Numbered from the stretch's first letter, positions 43,859 to 53,851 are shown. The stretch is DNA of 64,000 nucleotides from Chryseobacterium piperi (GCF_002285635.2 NZ_CP023049.2:310001-374000), one strand, 5' to 3'. The notes: a model not told the origin generated them from the letters alone. Translations and numbers: made by a program.

Positions 43859-44025
43859 AAACACGTTAGTACACTTTAGAAAGTTTAAAATAATACTGCA
43901 CAATTAAGTTCACATAAGATGAAAATCTTTGATTTTCGATAAAACTTAAGTGTACTTCTTATCCACAAAGTATATAACTTAAAATAGCTTAAGTGTTTAC
44001 AAAACTTTTGTGACTTTTGTGGTTT
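43859..44025. repeat. Long palindromic repeat, copy 3 (left end missing)
   Basis: Matches copy 2 nearly base for base at TAAACACGTTAGTACACTTT and ends CTTTTGTGACTTTTGTGG. The interior AAGTTCACATAAGATG matches copy 1 better, so it looks like a mosaic. Confidence 0.7.
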
Positions 44026-44126
44026 AATAAAAAAAATAAACAGTTTTTTTCGTGAAATTTAGAGTCTAATTCTTTTAATGTTGAAAGAAAAACGATTTAC
44101 TTATATTTGTCGCAAAGCAAATTTAA

Positions 44127-46631
44127 ATGTTCAAAAAAGTAATCACTGTATTTATTCTTAGCTTTTATACGGTTTTTTGTTCGGCCCAACAGGTTCGACC
44201 CTCCAAATCATCTGAAATTTACCGTGAACTCAAAACACTGAAACACCTACCTAAAGTTTTATACCTTGCGGCTCATCCCGATGATGAAAATACAGGATTG
44301 CTTTCCTGGTTAATTAACGATCAAAATGTAGAAACGGGTTATTTGTCTTTAACCAGAGGCGATGGGGGTCAGAATTTATTAGGTACAGAACAAGGTGCTG
44401 CATTGGGTTTAATCAGAACGCATGAGCTTTTAGAGGCAAGAAAGTTAGACGGTGCCCAACAGTTTTTTACCCGGGCGATTGATTTCGGGTTCTCAAAAAA
44501 TACGACCGATACCTTTAAACAATGGGATGAAGATAGTATTATAGCGGATGTAGTTTGGGTGATCCGTAAATTCCGTCCGGATGTGATCATTTGTCGTTTT
44601 CCTCCTACTGCTGCGGCAGGTCACGGACAACATGCGGCTTCGGCTGTGGTTGCAGAAAAAGCTTTTAAGCTGGCAGGCGATAAAACGGCTTTCCCAAACC
44701 AACTAAAATATGTTAATGCATGGCAACCAAAACGGGTATTGTGGAATACTTACCGATTCGGTGCGGTCAATACGACAACTGAAAATCAACTGAAAGTTAC
44801 CGTTGGGCAATATGATGCGCAACTGGGAATGGGTTATGGTGAATTGGCAGGACTAAGCAGAAGTTTACATAAAAGCCAGGGTGCGGGAACACAGTCTGTA
44901 GCCGGCATCAGAACTGAATATTTTGCCCACGTTGTTGGTGAACCTGCAAAAGCAACACTTTTTGACGGAGTAGTTAAAACCTGGACCGCAAAAGGAAACG
45001 CTGATATTGACCAATCATTAGATAAAATTATTTCCGCTTTCAATTTCAATAATCCTGATCTTAGTTTACCTGCTTTGCTTGCTTTGCGAAAAAAGGTGAT
45101 GGCACTGAAGGATGTGGACCTAAAAAGGGATAAAATTAAATCTCTTGACAATATCATTTTAAGCTGTGCCGGGTTTATGGGTGAGGCAGTTACCAATCAG
45201 GCTGAAGCTGTTGCTGGGGATCATTACAATTTCAGGTTAAATTTGATTTCAAGAGCTTCTGATCCTCTTGTTGTAGAAAATATAAAGTGGTTAAGTCAGT
45301 CGGAAAGTTTCAACAGAAAACTATCAAAAGATTCTTTAATTACCATTCAGCATGACATTCAGATTCCTGCAGATGCAGCACTTACAGAACCTTATTGGTT
45401 GGCAAAATCTCCCACGAACGCAGCCACTTTCTCTGTTCCAAACGATACTTTAATCGGTTTACCTGAGGCAGAATCACCACTGAATGTTTTGGTTGGTTTA
45501 AGAATCGGTTCAGAAAAGTTTCAGGTTAAACTTCCTTTATCTTTCAAGAAGTTAGACCCGGTGCGTGGTGATGTAGTCGAAGCCTTGCGCATTGTTCCTG
45601 CATTGGAACTGAAATTTACACAACCGCTTTATGTAGTCAAAGAAAATGAAGACTTACATTTGAGTTTAAACTTTAAGGTCAATTCCAACAAACAGTTCAC
45701 TAATGGTAAACTAAGCCTGATGTATAATGGAGAACGATTAGGCAGCACTGATGTAAATTCACTTAGTGGGAAAGATTTTACCGTGGATTACGTTATTCCA
45801 AAAACTAAGCTTGCATCAATCAAATCATCTCGCTTGCCATTGGATGCCAATTTTGTCGCAGATGGAGTCACTTATAATAAAAAACAGGTATTAATTCAGT
45901 ATCCGCATTTACCTTCCTTACAATATTTTGCGCCTGCCACTGCTGTCGTAATGAAAGGCGATATTCAGGCGAAGGTTAAAAAAGTGGGTTACATCGAAGG
46001 AGCGGGCGATTTCATTCCTGAGTTTCTACGTATTGCAGGTATTCAGGTGGATGTCTTGAAAGACGAAGATTTTTATGGCAATATAGATGAATCTGGCGGA
46101 AATAGTAATCAAAACAAGCTGTCACAATATGATGCCATCGTATTGGGTGTTCGTGCCAATAACACAGAGAAAAAGCTGGGTCGCTGGATGCCTTTTTTAT
46201 GGTCTTATGTAAAAGCTGGCGGTAATTTGGTGATGCAGTATAACACCAACCAGGATACAACCGTTGACAAATTGGGGATATACAATTTCAGTATTGCCAA
46301 CAAGCGTGTTACCGAAGAAAATGCTGCGGTTACGTTTTTAAATCCAAATCATAAATTACTGAACTTCCCGAACAAAATTACTGCGGATGATTTTAAAGGT
46401 TGGGTACAGGAACGGGGTGCTTATTTCCCTGCTCAATGGGATGCGGCATACGAACCGCTTTTTGAAATGCACGATACCGATGAAGAGTCTCTTCAGGGAT
46501 CAACTTTATATGCTAAATACGGGAAGGGTAATTTTATTTATACACCGTTAGCATTTTTCAGACAGCTGCCTGCGGGAAATGTTGGGGCGGCACGTTTATT
46601 TTTTAACTTTTTATCTGCACAGAAAAACTGA
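44127..46631 (+). CDS. PIG-L-family deacetylase, exported
   Basis: An 834-residue protein with a signal peptide (MFKKVITVFILSFYTVFCSAQ). The PIG-L/LmbE domain begins with AAHPDDENTG near residue 50 (zinc site HPDDE) and has HGQHAASAVVAEK near 172. The long C-terminal part contains a beta-sandwich region and a Rossmann-like segment with QYDAIVLGVRANN and GGNLVMQYNTNQDT, like ThuA-type domains. Members hydrolyse N-acetyl groups from sugars or sugar conjugates; acting outside the cytoplasm here. Its stop is fused by one base to the start of a tiny membrane protein that precedes a symporter, so the operon may process and import a sugar derivative. Confidence 0.85.
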   Translation: MFKKVITVFILSFYTVFCSAQQVRPSKSSEIYRELKTLKHLPKVLYLAAHPDDENTGLLSWLINDQNVETGYLSLTRGDGGQNLLGTEQGAALGLIRTHELLEARKLDGAQQFFTRAIDFGFSKNTTDTFKQWDEDSIIADVVWVIRKFRPDVIICRFPPTAAAGHGQHAASAVVAEKAFKLAGDKTAFPNQLKYVNAWQPKRVLWNTYRFGAVNTTTENQLKVTVGQYDAQLGMGYGELAGLSRSLHKSQGAGTQSVAGIRTEYFAHVVGEPAKATLFDGVVKTWTAKGNADIDQSLDKIISAFNFNNPDLSLPALLALRKKVMALKDVDLKRDKIKSLDNIILSCAGFMGEAVTNQAEAVAGDHYNFRLNLISRASDPLVVENIKWLSQSESFNRKLSKDSLITIQHDIQIPADAALTEPYWLAKSPTNAATFSVPNDTLIGLPEAESPLNVLVGLRIGSEKFQVKLPLSFKKLDPVRGDVVEALRIVPALELKFTQPLYVVKENEDLHLSLNFKVNSNKQFTNGKLSLMYNGERLGSTDVNSLSGKDFTVDYVIPKTKLASIKSSRLPLDANFVADGVTYNKKQVLIQYPHLPSLQYFAPATAVVMKGDIQAKVKKVGYIEGAGDFIPEFLRIAGIQVDVLKDEDFYGNIDESGGNSNQNKLSQYDAIVLGVRANNTEKKLGRWMPFLWSYVKAGGNLVMQYNTNQDTTVDKLGIYNFSIANKRVTEENAAVTFLNPNHKLLNFPNKITADDFKGWVQERGAYFPAQWDAAYEPLFEMHDTDEESLQGSTLYAKYGKGNFIYTPLAFFRQLPAGNVGAARLFFNFLSAQKN

Positions 46632-46735
46632 TGAACAATAAACTTAAAAATTGGAATATCTGGTACCTATTACTAGCAGTTGCATTAGTAGTTCAGATTG
46701 TATTTTATTATTTGTTTACTAAATTCTGGGCATGA
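46631..46735 (+). CDS. Tiny membrane partner of the symporter (34 residues)
   Basis: The frame reads MNNKLKNWNIWYLLLAVALV and continues as one membrane helix to FTKFWA. Its ATG uses the last base of the deacetylase stop, and its TGA overlaps the symporter ATG by four bases (ATGA). This double coupling is strong evidence that it is translated. Small single-span proteins preceding SSS-type transporters are known as likely accessory subunits. It is too short for standard gene calling. Confidence 0.75.
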   Translation: MNNKLKNWNIWYLLLAVALVVQIVFYYLFTKFWA

Positions 46736-48423
46736 GTAATATAGATTGGACAGTTCTCATTTTTACACTTGTTGCAGTGGTTGTTTACGGCGTATTTATA
46801 GGTCGTGGCCAAAAAAGCAACGAATCCTACCTGAAAGCTGATAACAAAATGCCTTGGTACATTGTGTTGATAGGTATTATGGCTACGCAGGCAAGTGCCA
46901 TTACATTTCTTTCAGCACCGGGTCAGGCTTATACAGACGGGATGCGTTTCGTCCAGTATTACTTTGGTTTGCCTTTGGCGATGATTGTGATCTGCATCAC
47001 TTTCATCCCGATTTTTCAACGTTTAAATGTTTACACGGCCTATGAGTATTTAGAAAACCGTTTTGATAAAAAAACAAGGGTGCTTACTTCATTACTTTTT
47101 CTTTTTTCCAGAGGCTTATCAACCGGAATCAGCATTTACGCTCCGAGTATCATTTTATCAAGCGTTTTAAACTGGAATATTTATGTAACCAATATTTTAA
47201 CAGGTGGCATTCTGTTGATTTATACCTATGTTGGCGGTGCAAAAGCGATCGCTCACACCCAAAAACTACAGTTTCTGATTATTCTGGGAACAATGGCTTT
47301 TGCAGGTTATTTGCTTATTCAAAATATGCCAAACGGAATTGGTTTTAACGATGCGCTTTATCTGGCAGGGAAATCCGGAAAGCTTAATGTCATCACCACA
47401 GAATTCGATTGGAAAGATAAATACAATATTTGGAGCGGGTTAATTGGCGGATTTTTTCTGGCACTTTCTTACTTCGGTACAGACCAGAGTCAGGTCGGGA
47501 GGTATATTACTGCGAAAGACAATACCAATGCAAAAACGGGCTTGTTGTTGAACGGATTGGTTAAAATTCCGATGCAGTTTTCTATTTTATTGATTGGTGC
47601 CTTGCTTTTCGCATTCTTTTCTCTAAAACCGGCTCCGATTTATTTTAACGAACGCTCTTATCAACATTTAAAGGAAGCAAAACCTGAACAGGCCGCGGTT
47701 TTTGAAAAAGAACATCAGAATTTGCAACTCAAATTTAATGCAGAATCGAAAGAAATTCTAAAGTTGAAAGAAAACAACTCTCCCCAACTCAACAAAACGA
47801 TTCAGGATTTTAAAAGTACACAGGCTCAAGTAAAAGCATTGCACGGCAGGGTAGAGGAAGCTATCAATCAATCAAACTATAATGCAGAGAAAACGGATAC
47901 CAATTATATTTTCCTGTATTTCGTAAAAAATACCTTGCCGGTAGGGATGATCGGTTTACTGTTTGCCGTCATTTTTCTGGCCAGTTGGGGTTCCATTTCG
48001 GCAGCGCTGAATTCTCTTGCCGCTTGCTCATTAAAAGATGTTCATTTGATATTTAAAAAAGAAATTCCCGATGATGCAACCGAATTGAAGTACAGTCGCC
48101 TGCATACTTTAGCCTGGGGTATATTCTCAATCGGCGTTGCCATGTTTGCCACTCAAATGGGTTCTCTTATTGAAGCAGTTAATGTATTGGGCTCTCTTTT
48201 CTACGGCCCGATATTGGGGGTTTTTCTAGTCGCCTTTTACTATAAAAAAGTCGACGGTGCGAACGTGTTTATTTCTGCAATTTTATCAGAAATTGTGGTT
48301 ATTGCCGTTTATAAGTTCGATATCATTTCTTTCCTTTGGCTTAATGTAATCGGGGCAGCGGCAGTCATTATATTTTCTGCAATCGGGTTATTGTTTTATA
48401 AGCCGAAAGCAGTAAATTCGTAA
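46732..48423 (+). CDS. Sodium:solute symporter (SSS family)
   Basis: A 563-residue transporter with about 13 membrane helices. SSS landmarks include [20 protein letters not shown] (helix 1-2, sodium site), [20 protein letters not shown] (the family's GG..A...TD/Q region) and [20 protein letters not shown] hydrophilic, coiled-coil-like insert of about 80 residues (near 305-390) lies between helices, as in Bacteroidetes sialic-acid-type or sugar-type SSS proteins. The substrate cannot be read, but co-transcription with a sugar deacetylase suggests an N-acetylated or deacetylated sugar. Confidence 0.88.
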   Translation: MSNIDWTVLIFTLVAVVVYGVFIGRGQKSNESYLKADNKMPWYIVLIGIMATQASAITFLSAPGQAYTDGMRFVQYYFGLPLAMIVICITFIPIFQRLNVYTAYEYLENRFDKKTRVLTSLLFLFSRGLSTGISIYAPSIILSSVLNWNIYVTNILTGGILLIYTYVGGAKAIAHTQKLQFLIILGTMAFAGYLLIQNMPNGIGFNDALYLAGKSGKLNVITTEFDWKDKYNIWSGLIGGFFLALSYFGTDQSQVGRYITAKDNTNAKTGLLLNGLVKIPMQFSILLIGALLFAFFSLKPAPIYFNERSYQHLKEAKPEQAAVFEKEHQNLQLKFNAESKEILKLKENNSPQLNKTIQDFKSTQAQVKALHGRVEEAINQSNYNAEKTDTNYIFLYFVKNTLPVGMIGLLFAVIFLASWGSISAALNSLAACSLKDVHLIFKKEIPDDATELKYSRLHTLAWGIFSIGVAMFATQMGSLIEAVNVLGSLFYGPILGVFLVAFYYKKVDGANVFISAILSEIVVIAVYKFDIISFLWLNVIGAAAVIIFSAIGLLFYKPKAVNS

Positions 48424-48445
48424 ACCAATAACAAACAAAAATATT

Positions 48446-48964
48446 ATGAAAACAATGATTAAATCTGTTACCGTAGTTTTTGCTGCAGTGACGCTTTCAG
48501 TGAATGCCTTTGCACAGGATACTAAAAAACCTGCCAGCCCTCCGGCTACTGCTACGGGAAAAATTAAAGATGCTACCATTACAATTGCCTATAGCAGTCC
48601 TTCTGTAAAAGGGCGTACCATCTGGGGTGGTTTAGAAGCTTATGATAAAGTTTGGCGTGCAGGTGCCAATGAAGCAACAACTTTCGAAACGGATAAAGAC
48701 ATTACCGTTCAGGGTAAAAAACTGGCTAAAGGTAAATACAGCTTTTTCTTAATTCCTAAAGCATCCGGAACCTGGACTGCGATTTTTAACAAAGAACCCA
48801 AACAATGGGGTGCTTATAAATACGAACAAGCTAAAGATGCTTTACGTGTTGACGTAAAAACAAAAGCTTTACCAGCAACACAGGAAAATTTAGTTTATAA
48901 AATAAACAGTAATGGATTCACAATGGATTGGGATAAAATCTCCGTTCCTGTAGAGATCAAATAA
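48446..48964 (+). CDS. DUF2911 protein, exported
   Basis: A 172-residue protein with a signal peptide ending NAFAQ. The core has the DUF2911 signature: [17 protein letters not shown], then [17 protein letters not shown] and [10 protein letters not shown]. These are beta-sandwich proteins of unknown role in the Bacteroidetes periplasm. It lies 22 bp after the symporter and is followed by a strong terminator (48987), so it is the last gene of the deacetylase-symporter operon. Confidence 0.85.
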   Translation: MKTMIKSVTVVFAAVTLSVNAFAQDTKKPASPPATATGKIKDATITIAYSSPSVKGRTIWGGLEAYDKVWRAGANEATTFETDKDITVQGKKLAKGKYSFFLIPKASGTWTAIFNKEPKQWGAYKYEQAKDALRVDVKTKALPATQENLVYKINSNGFTMDWDKISVPVEIK

Positions 48965-48986
48965 ATTTGAATATTAGAAATTAAAA

Positions 48987-49011
48987 TCCCGTTAATGCGG
49001 GATTTTTTGTT
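48987..49011 (+). terminator. Intrinsic terminator of the symporter operon
   Basis: AAATCCCG and CGGGATTT pair around TTAATG and are followed by a T-run. Confidence 0.8.
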
Positions 49012-49154
49012 TATTGTATCAAAGGTTACTATTTGTGACAATTTCAGACTGTTTATTTAAAACAGACTAAGCATTTTACGCTTAAAATGTCGAACATTAA
49101 AAATATTAGATTGTAAAAGTTTGATAAAAAAGATGATTTATGGGCATAAAAAAA

Positions 49155-49179
49155 GAGACAACTATCAAATAGTTGTCTC
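49155..49179 (-). terminator. Intrinsic terminator of the tRNA gene
   Basis: GAGACAACTAT/ATAGTTGTCTC with a 3-nt loop; on the minus strand a run of seven T follows. Confidence 0.85.
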
Positions 49180-49185
49180 CTTAAG

Positions 49186-49259
49186 TGACCTCGACAGGAT
49201 TCAAACCTGTAACCTTCTGAGCCGTAATCAGATGCGCTATTCAGTTGCGCCACGAGGCC
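49186..49259 (-). tRNA. tRNA-Arg (ACG)
   Basis: The minus strand folds as a 74-nt cloverleaf. The acceptor stem is GGCCTCG/CGAGGTC (one G-U) with discriminator A, the anticodon stem TCTGA/TCAGA holds loop TTACGGC with anticodon ACG (reads CGU), and the T arm contains GGTTTGAATCC. CCA is not encoded. A terminator follows 6 bp downstream. Confidence 0.95.
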
Positions 49260-49318
49260 ATTGTTTCCTTATTGTTTAAGGGTTTGCAAATATAGCACTT
49301 TTTTCTTTTCTTTGAAAT

Positions 49319-50365
49319 ATGAAACTAAGAATTTTACTACTATTTGCGTTTTGTATTCTAATATCCTGTAAAAGAGAACAAAAAATTTCATCCAATGGTT
49401 GGGATACCATCTCAAGCAGGGTGGAGTATAAGAAAGATAGCCATGCTTTTGAGCTAAAATCGGGGAACTACACCTATAATTTTAGAAAACATCAGACTCC
49501 TTTTAGGAAAATTATCTTACTTAATGCAAGTTTAATGGGGTATGTTTCTGCCCTAAACGCAGAAAATTTAGTTATTGGCATTTCCAGTCCTGAGTATATT
49601 TATTCTGAAAAAATACAAAACCTGGTGAAAGAAGGAAAAATTCAGAATATCGGGAGCGATCAGAAATACGATGTAGAAAAAATTATTTCTTTAAAACCGG
49701 ATGCTGTTTTTACCAATTACATTCCCAGTTTTGAGAATACCTATCAGTTATTAAAGAACAATGGCATTCAGGTTGTGTTTCTGGATGAATATATGGAACA
49801 GAAGCCTCTTGAAAAAACAGCTTATTTAAAAGTGTTTGGTGGGCTACTGGGAAAGGAGAAAGAAGCGGATAGTCAATATCAGGAAATTGAAAAGAACTAT
49901 AATGAACTCAGGAAGCTGGCAGCTCAGGCAAAGGAAAAGCCTCTTGTGCTTTCCAATGAGATGTATGGAGATGTTTGGTACCTGCCGGGAGGAAAAACAT
50001 CTGTAGCGCACTTTATTGCTGATGCTAACGCCCAGTATATTTTAAAAAATAATAATGATGAAAAGGCTGTAACCATGAGTTTTGAGGAGGTTTTTGCAAA
50101 AGCAGGAGGTGCTCGCTACTGGGTCAATGCAGGAAATCATGTTTCTAAAAAAGAAATCCTGGATATGAATCCTTTTTATGGAAAATTAGAAGCTTTTAAT
50201 CAAGGTAAGATTTTTAGTATTGCAGGAAGAGAAAAGCAAAAAGCTAATGACTTTTTCGAAAGTGGAGTCGTAAGAGCGGATTGGGTTCTTAAAGACTATA
50301 TTAAAATCTTCCACCCTGAGCTTCTTCCAAATTATCAGTTGACTTACATGAAAGAATTGCAATAA
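49319..50365 (+). CDS. ABC transporter substrate-binding lipoprotein (FecB/BtuF type)
   Basis: A 348-residue protein with a lipobox (MKLRILLLFAFCILISC). It has the two-lobed class III binding-protein pattern: ENLVIGISSPEYIYS, GSDQKYDVEKIISLKPDAVF (the typical N-lobe end) and a long linking helix GLLGKEKEADSQYQEIEKNY, then RADWVLKDYIKIFHPEL at the end. Such proteins bind iron complexes, heme or cobalamin in the periplasm and hand them to an inner-membrane permease. No permease or ATPase genes are adjacent, which is common for this orphan type in Flavobacteriia. Confidence 0.85.
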   Translation: MKLRILLLFAFCILISCKREQKISSNGWDTISSRVEYKKDSHAFELKSGNYTYNFRKHQTPFRKIILLNASLMGYVSALNAENLVIGISSPEYIYSEKIQNLVKEGKIQNIGSDQKYDVEKIISLKPDAVFTNYIPSFENTYQLLKNNGIQVVFLDEYMEQKPLEKTAYLKVFGGLLGKEKEADSQYQEIEKNYNELRKLAAQAKEKPLVLSNEMYGDVWYLPGGKTSVAHFIADANAQYILKNNNDEKAVTMSFEEVFAKAGGARYWVNAGNHVSKKEILDMNPFYGKLEAFNQGKIFSIAGREKQKANDFFESGVVRADWVLKDYIKIFHPELLPNYQLTYMKELQ

Positions 50366-50407
50366 CTCGGAGTATTTGTTTATTTTTGTATCGCTTTTTT
50401 AAAAGGT

Positions 50408-51052
50408 ATGTGGAAAAAAATAAAACAACTGTTGTTTATCGTTCTTATTCTGAATGTCGTATTTATCATCTGGGGTAGATTCTTCAATCCTCCCATCACC
50501 ATTACACAAATTGGGGGACTTTTTGAATACGGAAGATTACAGAGGGATTATATTTCCTATGATGAAATGGGGAATAATGTCAAGAAGGCTGTATTAGCAT
50601 CTGAAGATCAAAAATTTTTCTCCCATAATGGGTTTGATTATGATGCTATTGAAAAGGCGATGAAGAATAATGAAAAAGGGAAAAAAGTAAGAGGCGGAAG
50701 CACTATTTCCCAGCAGACCGCAAAGAATATTTTCCTTTGGCAGGGAAGAAGCTGGATCAGAAAAGGGTTGGAAGCTGCTTATACCTTTATTATTGAGAAA
50801 GTATGGGGTAAAGATATTATTTTGGAAAGATACCTGAACTCTATTGAGATGGGGCAGGGTGTTTTCGGAATAGAAGCTGCAGCAGAATATTATTTTGGAA
50901 AATCTTCTAAAGACCTTTCTGTTTCTGAGGCGGCGTGGATTGCGGCAGTTTTACCGAATCCTAAAAAATATGACCCTAAAAATCCTTCTTCTTACTTGAA
51001 TAAGAAGCACAATTGGATCATGAGACAAATGAGAAATGTGAGTTTGAAATAG
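50408..51052 (+). CDS. mtgA: Monofunctional peptidoglycan glycosyltransferase
   Basis: A 214-residue GT51 enzyme with an N-terminal membrane anchor (LLFIVLILNVVFIIWG). The catalytic signature ASEDQKFFSHNGFD (Glu nucleophile region near residue 61) and the second motif RGGSTISQQTAKNIF near 97 are intact, followed by KKVWGKDIILERYLN-like helices. It polymerises lipid II into glycan strands at the outer face of the inner membrane without transpeptidase activity. Length and motifs match MtgA. It lies 42 bp after the binding-protein gene. Confidence 0.93.
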   Translation: MWKKIKQLLFIVLILNVVFIIWGRFFNPPITITQIGGLFEYGRLQRDYISYDEMGNNVKKAVLASEDQKFFSHNGFDYDAIEKAMKNNEKGKKVRGGSTISQQTAKNIFLWQGRSWIRKGLEAAYTFIIEKVWGKDIILERYLNSIEMGQGVFGIEAAAEYYFGKSSKDLSVSEAAWIAAVLPNPKKYDPKNPSSYLNKKHNWIMRQMRNVSLK

Positions 51053-51071
51053 TATCATTATCTTTGCACTA

Positions 51072-53102
51072 ATGAAATTCTTCAATTCCAGCACAAATTT
51101 TGAATCTATTCTTAAAAAATACTTTTCTTTTAAGAATGATACGCTCTCTTTAGAACCTTTTTGCGACTTTGTAGAAAGTGTGAAAAAGACCGACTTTACA
51201 GTTGTTGTTAATTTTTTTAAATCTAATCCTGAATTTGCTGAAAATTTTAAGTATTACATTAACAATATCTTTAAAGACAGACCTTTTAATCTTTCGTTGA
51301 CCGAGGCCAATATCCTTTCGGAAAACGCTTTCTTTCCCGAGCTTAAAAAGAGAATTCTTAATAAGATTCTTCCTCCGGTAGAAAAAGAAAAAACAGTCTG
51401 GTATCTGATAGACAATGTCAGCCTTACTCCTAAAAAAGATCTGGAGTATCTTCATAATCTTCCTGAAAATGAAATCAATGAATTTCTGACTATTTTAGGA
51501 ATCTCAGATTTTATCACAAAAAGCAATGTGAAAAAAGAGCTTGTCTTTTCGATGAATATCCTTTCCTGGAGGGTTACCGGAATGGCGATGGAAGTGGAAG
51601 TTGTAAGGATGGCTCCCGAATACAGAAATTTCGATAATCCTTTTTTGGCTTTACAAAATGAGCTGGAAGCACTTGCGGAAGACCTGGAAAATAATCCTGA
51701 TCTCCAGCTGCATTCCAAAGATAGCTGTTATAAGCAGATTAAGATTTACACCCAACAGTGTAACGAATTTGTCAATATAGCTTTTAAAAACTCTTCTAAA
51801 TATGGAATTTCGGGTAAGATTAACCAATCTCTTTTAAAGATCCGACAGCAGACCGACCGGATTTATGAAATCTTGAAGCTCTTGGTGATCAACAATGAAG
51901 AAGATATTATTATTAAATCAAAGCAGTTGATTTTTAATATTGTGAGCTATAAATCTCATAAAAATAATATTTCTGAACTCATCAATGACAGCACGAGACT
52001 GATCTCGCACCTGATTACCAATCATACTGCGGAGACAGGGTCCCATTATATTACCTCTACCAGAAAAGAGTACATGAAGATGTTCTATAAAGCCAGTGGC
52101 GGTGGTATTATTGTAGGGGCGCTTTGTGTTTTGAAAATGCTGTACGGATATATTCCGGGAAGTGATTTCTCCCATGCATTCTTGTATTCCATGAATTATG
52201 CGATGGGGTTTGTCATGATTTATCTGATGGGCTTTACACTGGCTACCAAACAGCCGGCAATGACTGCGGCAACCATGACCAAAGTATTGGCAGAAGAAGG
52301 GTACAGTAAAAGAAATAATACGGAATTTGCCCACCTCGTTTCAAAACTATTCAGAAGCCAGTTTATAGCATTTGTAGGAAATGTATTATTGTCGTTCCCA
52401 ATTGCTTTGGCTATTATATATGGACTTGATGTCTTTTTCTCTCAAAACCTGGCGATTGAAAGATCGGATAAACTGCTTCAGGATCTGGACCCGTTTAAGT
52501 CCAAGGCAATCCTGCATGCAAGTATTGCAGGTTTTTATCTTTTCATTTCCGGGATTATTTCCGGGAATATAGGAAACAACTCTGTATTTTATCAGATCCC
52601 TGAGAGGATTGCAAAAAATATTTCGATCAGAAAGCTTTTTGGAGCTAAGTTCGCGAAAAGCCTTTCCAAATATTATGCGAAAAACTGGCCGGGAATTGTC
52701 TCTAACTTTTGGTTTGGGGTATTCCTTGGAGCTACAGCCCCTGTAGGACTGTTTTTCGGACTGGATCTTGATATCCGACACATTACGTTTGCCGCAGGTA
52801 ATTTTGCGATTGGATTGTATGGAAAAGATTTTTCGGTAGATTCCTATACTTTTTGGATATCTTTTATAACGGTATTCTTAATAGGGTTCTTTAATTTCCT
52901 GGTAAGTTTCGGATTATCGATGTTTTTGGCATTCCGATCAAGAAAGCTGAATTTTGGACAGGTAAGTGAAATCTATAGAGAAATATTCAGGTATTTTCTT
53001 AGCCATCCGTTTAAATTTTTCTTTCCTTTACGTTCAAGGCTGGATAAAAAGGCAGATGACCTGATGAGCAGTACGATTACTACAAAATCTGAAGATCATT
53101 AA
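51072..53102 (+). CDS. Gcr/site-specific-recombinase-family membrane protein
   Basis: A 676-residue protein. The N-terminal half is helical and soluble (for example LRIRQQTDRIYEILKLLVIN-like stretches and HKNNISELINDSTRL), and the second half has about six membrane segments (GGGIIVGALCVLKML, YAMGFVMIYLMGFTLATK, NVLLSFPIALAIIYGL, FWISFITVFLIGFFNFLV). It fits the family annotated as site-specific recombinase Gcr, although a membrane protein with no visible recombinase catalytic residues is unlikely to be a DNA recombinase. Its true function is unknown. Nineteen bp separate it from mtgA, so an envelope role is plausible. Confidence 0.65.
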   Translation: MKFFNSSTNFESILKKYFSFKNDTLSLEPFCDFVESVKKTDFTVVVNFFKSNPEFAENFKYYINNIFKDRPFNLSLTEANILSENAFFPELKKRILNKILPPVEKEKTVWYLIDNVSLTPKKDLEYLHNLPENEINEFLTILGISDFITKSNVKKELVFSMNILSWRVTGMAMEVEVVRMAPEYRNFDNPFLALQNELEALAEDLENNPDLQLHSKDSCYKQIKIYTQQCNEFVNIAFKNSSKYGISGKINQSLLKIRQQTDRIYEILKLLVINNEEDIIIKSKQLIFNIVSYKSHKNNISELINDSTRLISHLITNHTAETGSHYITSTRKEYMKMFYKASGGGIIVGALCVLKMLYGYIPGSDFSHAFLYSMNYAMGFVMIYLMGFTLATKQPAMTAATMTKVLAEEGYSKRNNTEFAHLVSKLFRSQFIAFVGNVLLSFPIALAIIYGLDVFFSQNLAIERSDKLLQDLDPFKSKAILHASIAGFYLFISGIISGNIGNNSVFYQIPERIAKNISIRKLFGAKFAKSLSKYYAKNWPGIVSNFWFGVFLGATAPVGLFFGLDLDIRHITFAAGNFAIGLYGKDFSVDSYTFWISFITVFLIGFFNFLVSFGLSMFLAFRSRKLNFGQVSEIYREIFRYFLSHPFKFFFPLRSRLDKKADDLMSSTITTKSEDH

Positions 53103-53373
53103 ACTTTTCAGCTCCGAATTTATCCTGGAATTTTTTTAAATAAAAGCTTCTTCGCATTTTGAAATCATTTTTCAGAAGTGGTGAAATGATTTTGATGTAG
53201 ATACACTGATCGTGAATATTGACACTTTTGATTTCATTAAACAGACTTTCATCCAGATAATCTTCCAGGAAATCTTTAATTTCAAATGCAACTAATTTAT
53301 CTTCAAAACCATAGATTCTGGCAAAGGATTTTACAAGTTCTGAAGATTGATATTCACGTTTTTTTCTTTTCAT
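53080..53373 (-). CDS. DUF721 (DciA-related) protein
   Basis: A 97-residue basic protein beginning MKRKKREYQSSELVKSFARI, followed by a KH-like alpha/beta core (VNIHDQCIYIKIISPLLKND) and RRSFYLKKFQDKFG. This is the DUF721 pattern; the family includes DciA, which helps load the replicative helicase in bacteria without DnaC. Its 3' end overlaps the end of the convergent membrane protein gene by 23 bp. recF lies close by on the same strand, so the two DNA-maintenance genes are near neighbours. Confidence 0.8.
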   Translation of the reverse strand: MKRKKREYQSSELVKSFARIYGFEDKLVAFEIKDFLEDYLDESLFNEIKSVNIHDQCIYIKIISPLLKNDFKMRRSFYLKKFQDKFGAEKFNDLQIL

Positions 53374-53378
53374 AGTAT

Positions 53379-53450
53379 GAGGTTCGAGTTAACGGGTTCC
53401 GAGGTTCGGGTTTCGTGTTGACGAGTTGCGAGGTTCGGGTTGACGGGTTA
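53379..53450. repeat. Short direct repeats (GAGGTTCG phrase)
   Basis: GAGGTTCG recurs at 53379, 53401 and 53430, each followed by a G/T-rich phrase ending GGGTT. A related inverted phrase (CCTCGAATCTCG...) is at 53822-53858. This is a low-complexity intergenic repeat seen in the genus. Confidence 0.6.
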
Positions 53451-53552
53451 TAAGACTCGATGTTATTTTTTAATATAGGTTATAGTGATTATTCTAATGA
53501 GATATTTTCTGATTTTAATACTTTGATTGTATGTCTGATATTTGAAGTTTAT

Positions 53553-53770
53553 TTATGAACTGCTCTCGTTCCAGTTTTCCTTTACCCATTTTTTATACAT
53601 ATTAATTTTTCCACCTAACAGGTTATATTCTTTTTTTAGTCCTTCAAATTCTAAAGCGAATTCAGGGTATAATGCTATAATTTTTTCTAAATGATTGATG
53701 GTTTCATCATTACTGGCATGGCTGAAATTAAATGCAAAATTGTAAAATTGCGGATTCGCGAAATCGCTTT
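53553..53770 (-). pseudogene. 3' remnant of an unknown gene
   Basis: The minus strand is open for about 65 codons up to a TAA at 53553 and has good coding character (FNFSHASNDETINHLEKIIA, then EFALEFEGLKKEYNLLGGK), but an in-frame TAA lies just upstream near 53775 and no ATG opens the frame. It looks like the C-terminal end of a helical, TPR-like protein whose front was lost. The degenerate repeats on both sides (53379 and 53822) may mark the break points. Confidence 0.4.
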
Positions 53771-53851
53771 AATTTAGACAAAACTAATAATATTCTATTT
53801 CTTAATTAAATGCGAGTCCAGCACCTCGAATCTCGTACCCCGCATCTCGCC

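Noticed and set aside
51072-53102. Active site-specific recombinase
   Set aside because: The family name is historical; the protein has about six membrane segments and no visible recombinase catalytic motif.
53379-53450. Short direct repeats as a regulatory iteron or CRISPR
   Set aside because: Only three uneven, degenerate copies; a common low-complexity phrase with a related inverted copy at 53822.
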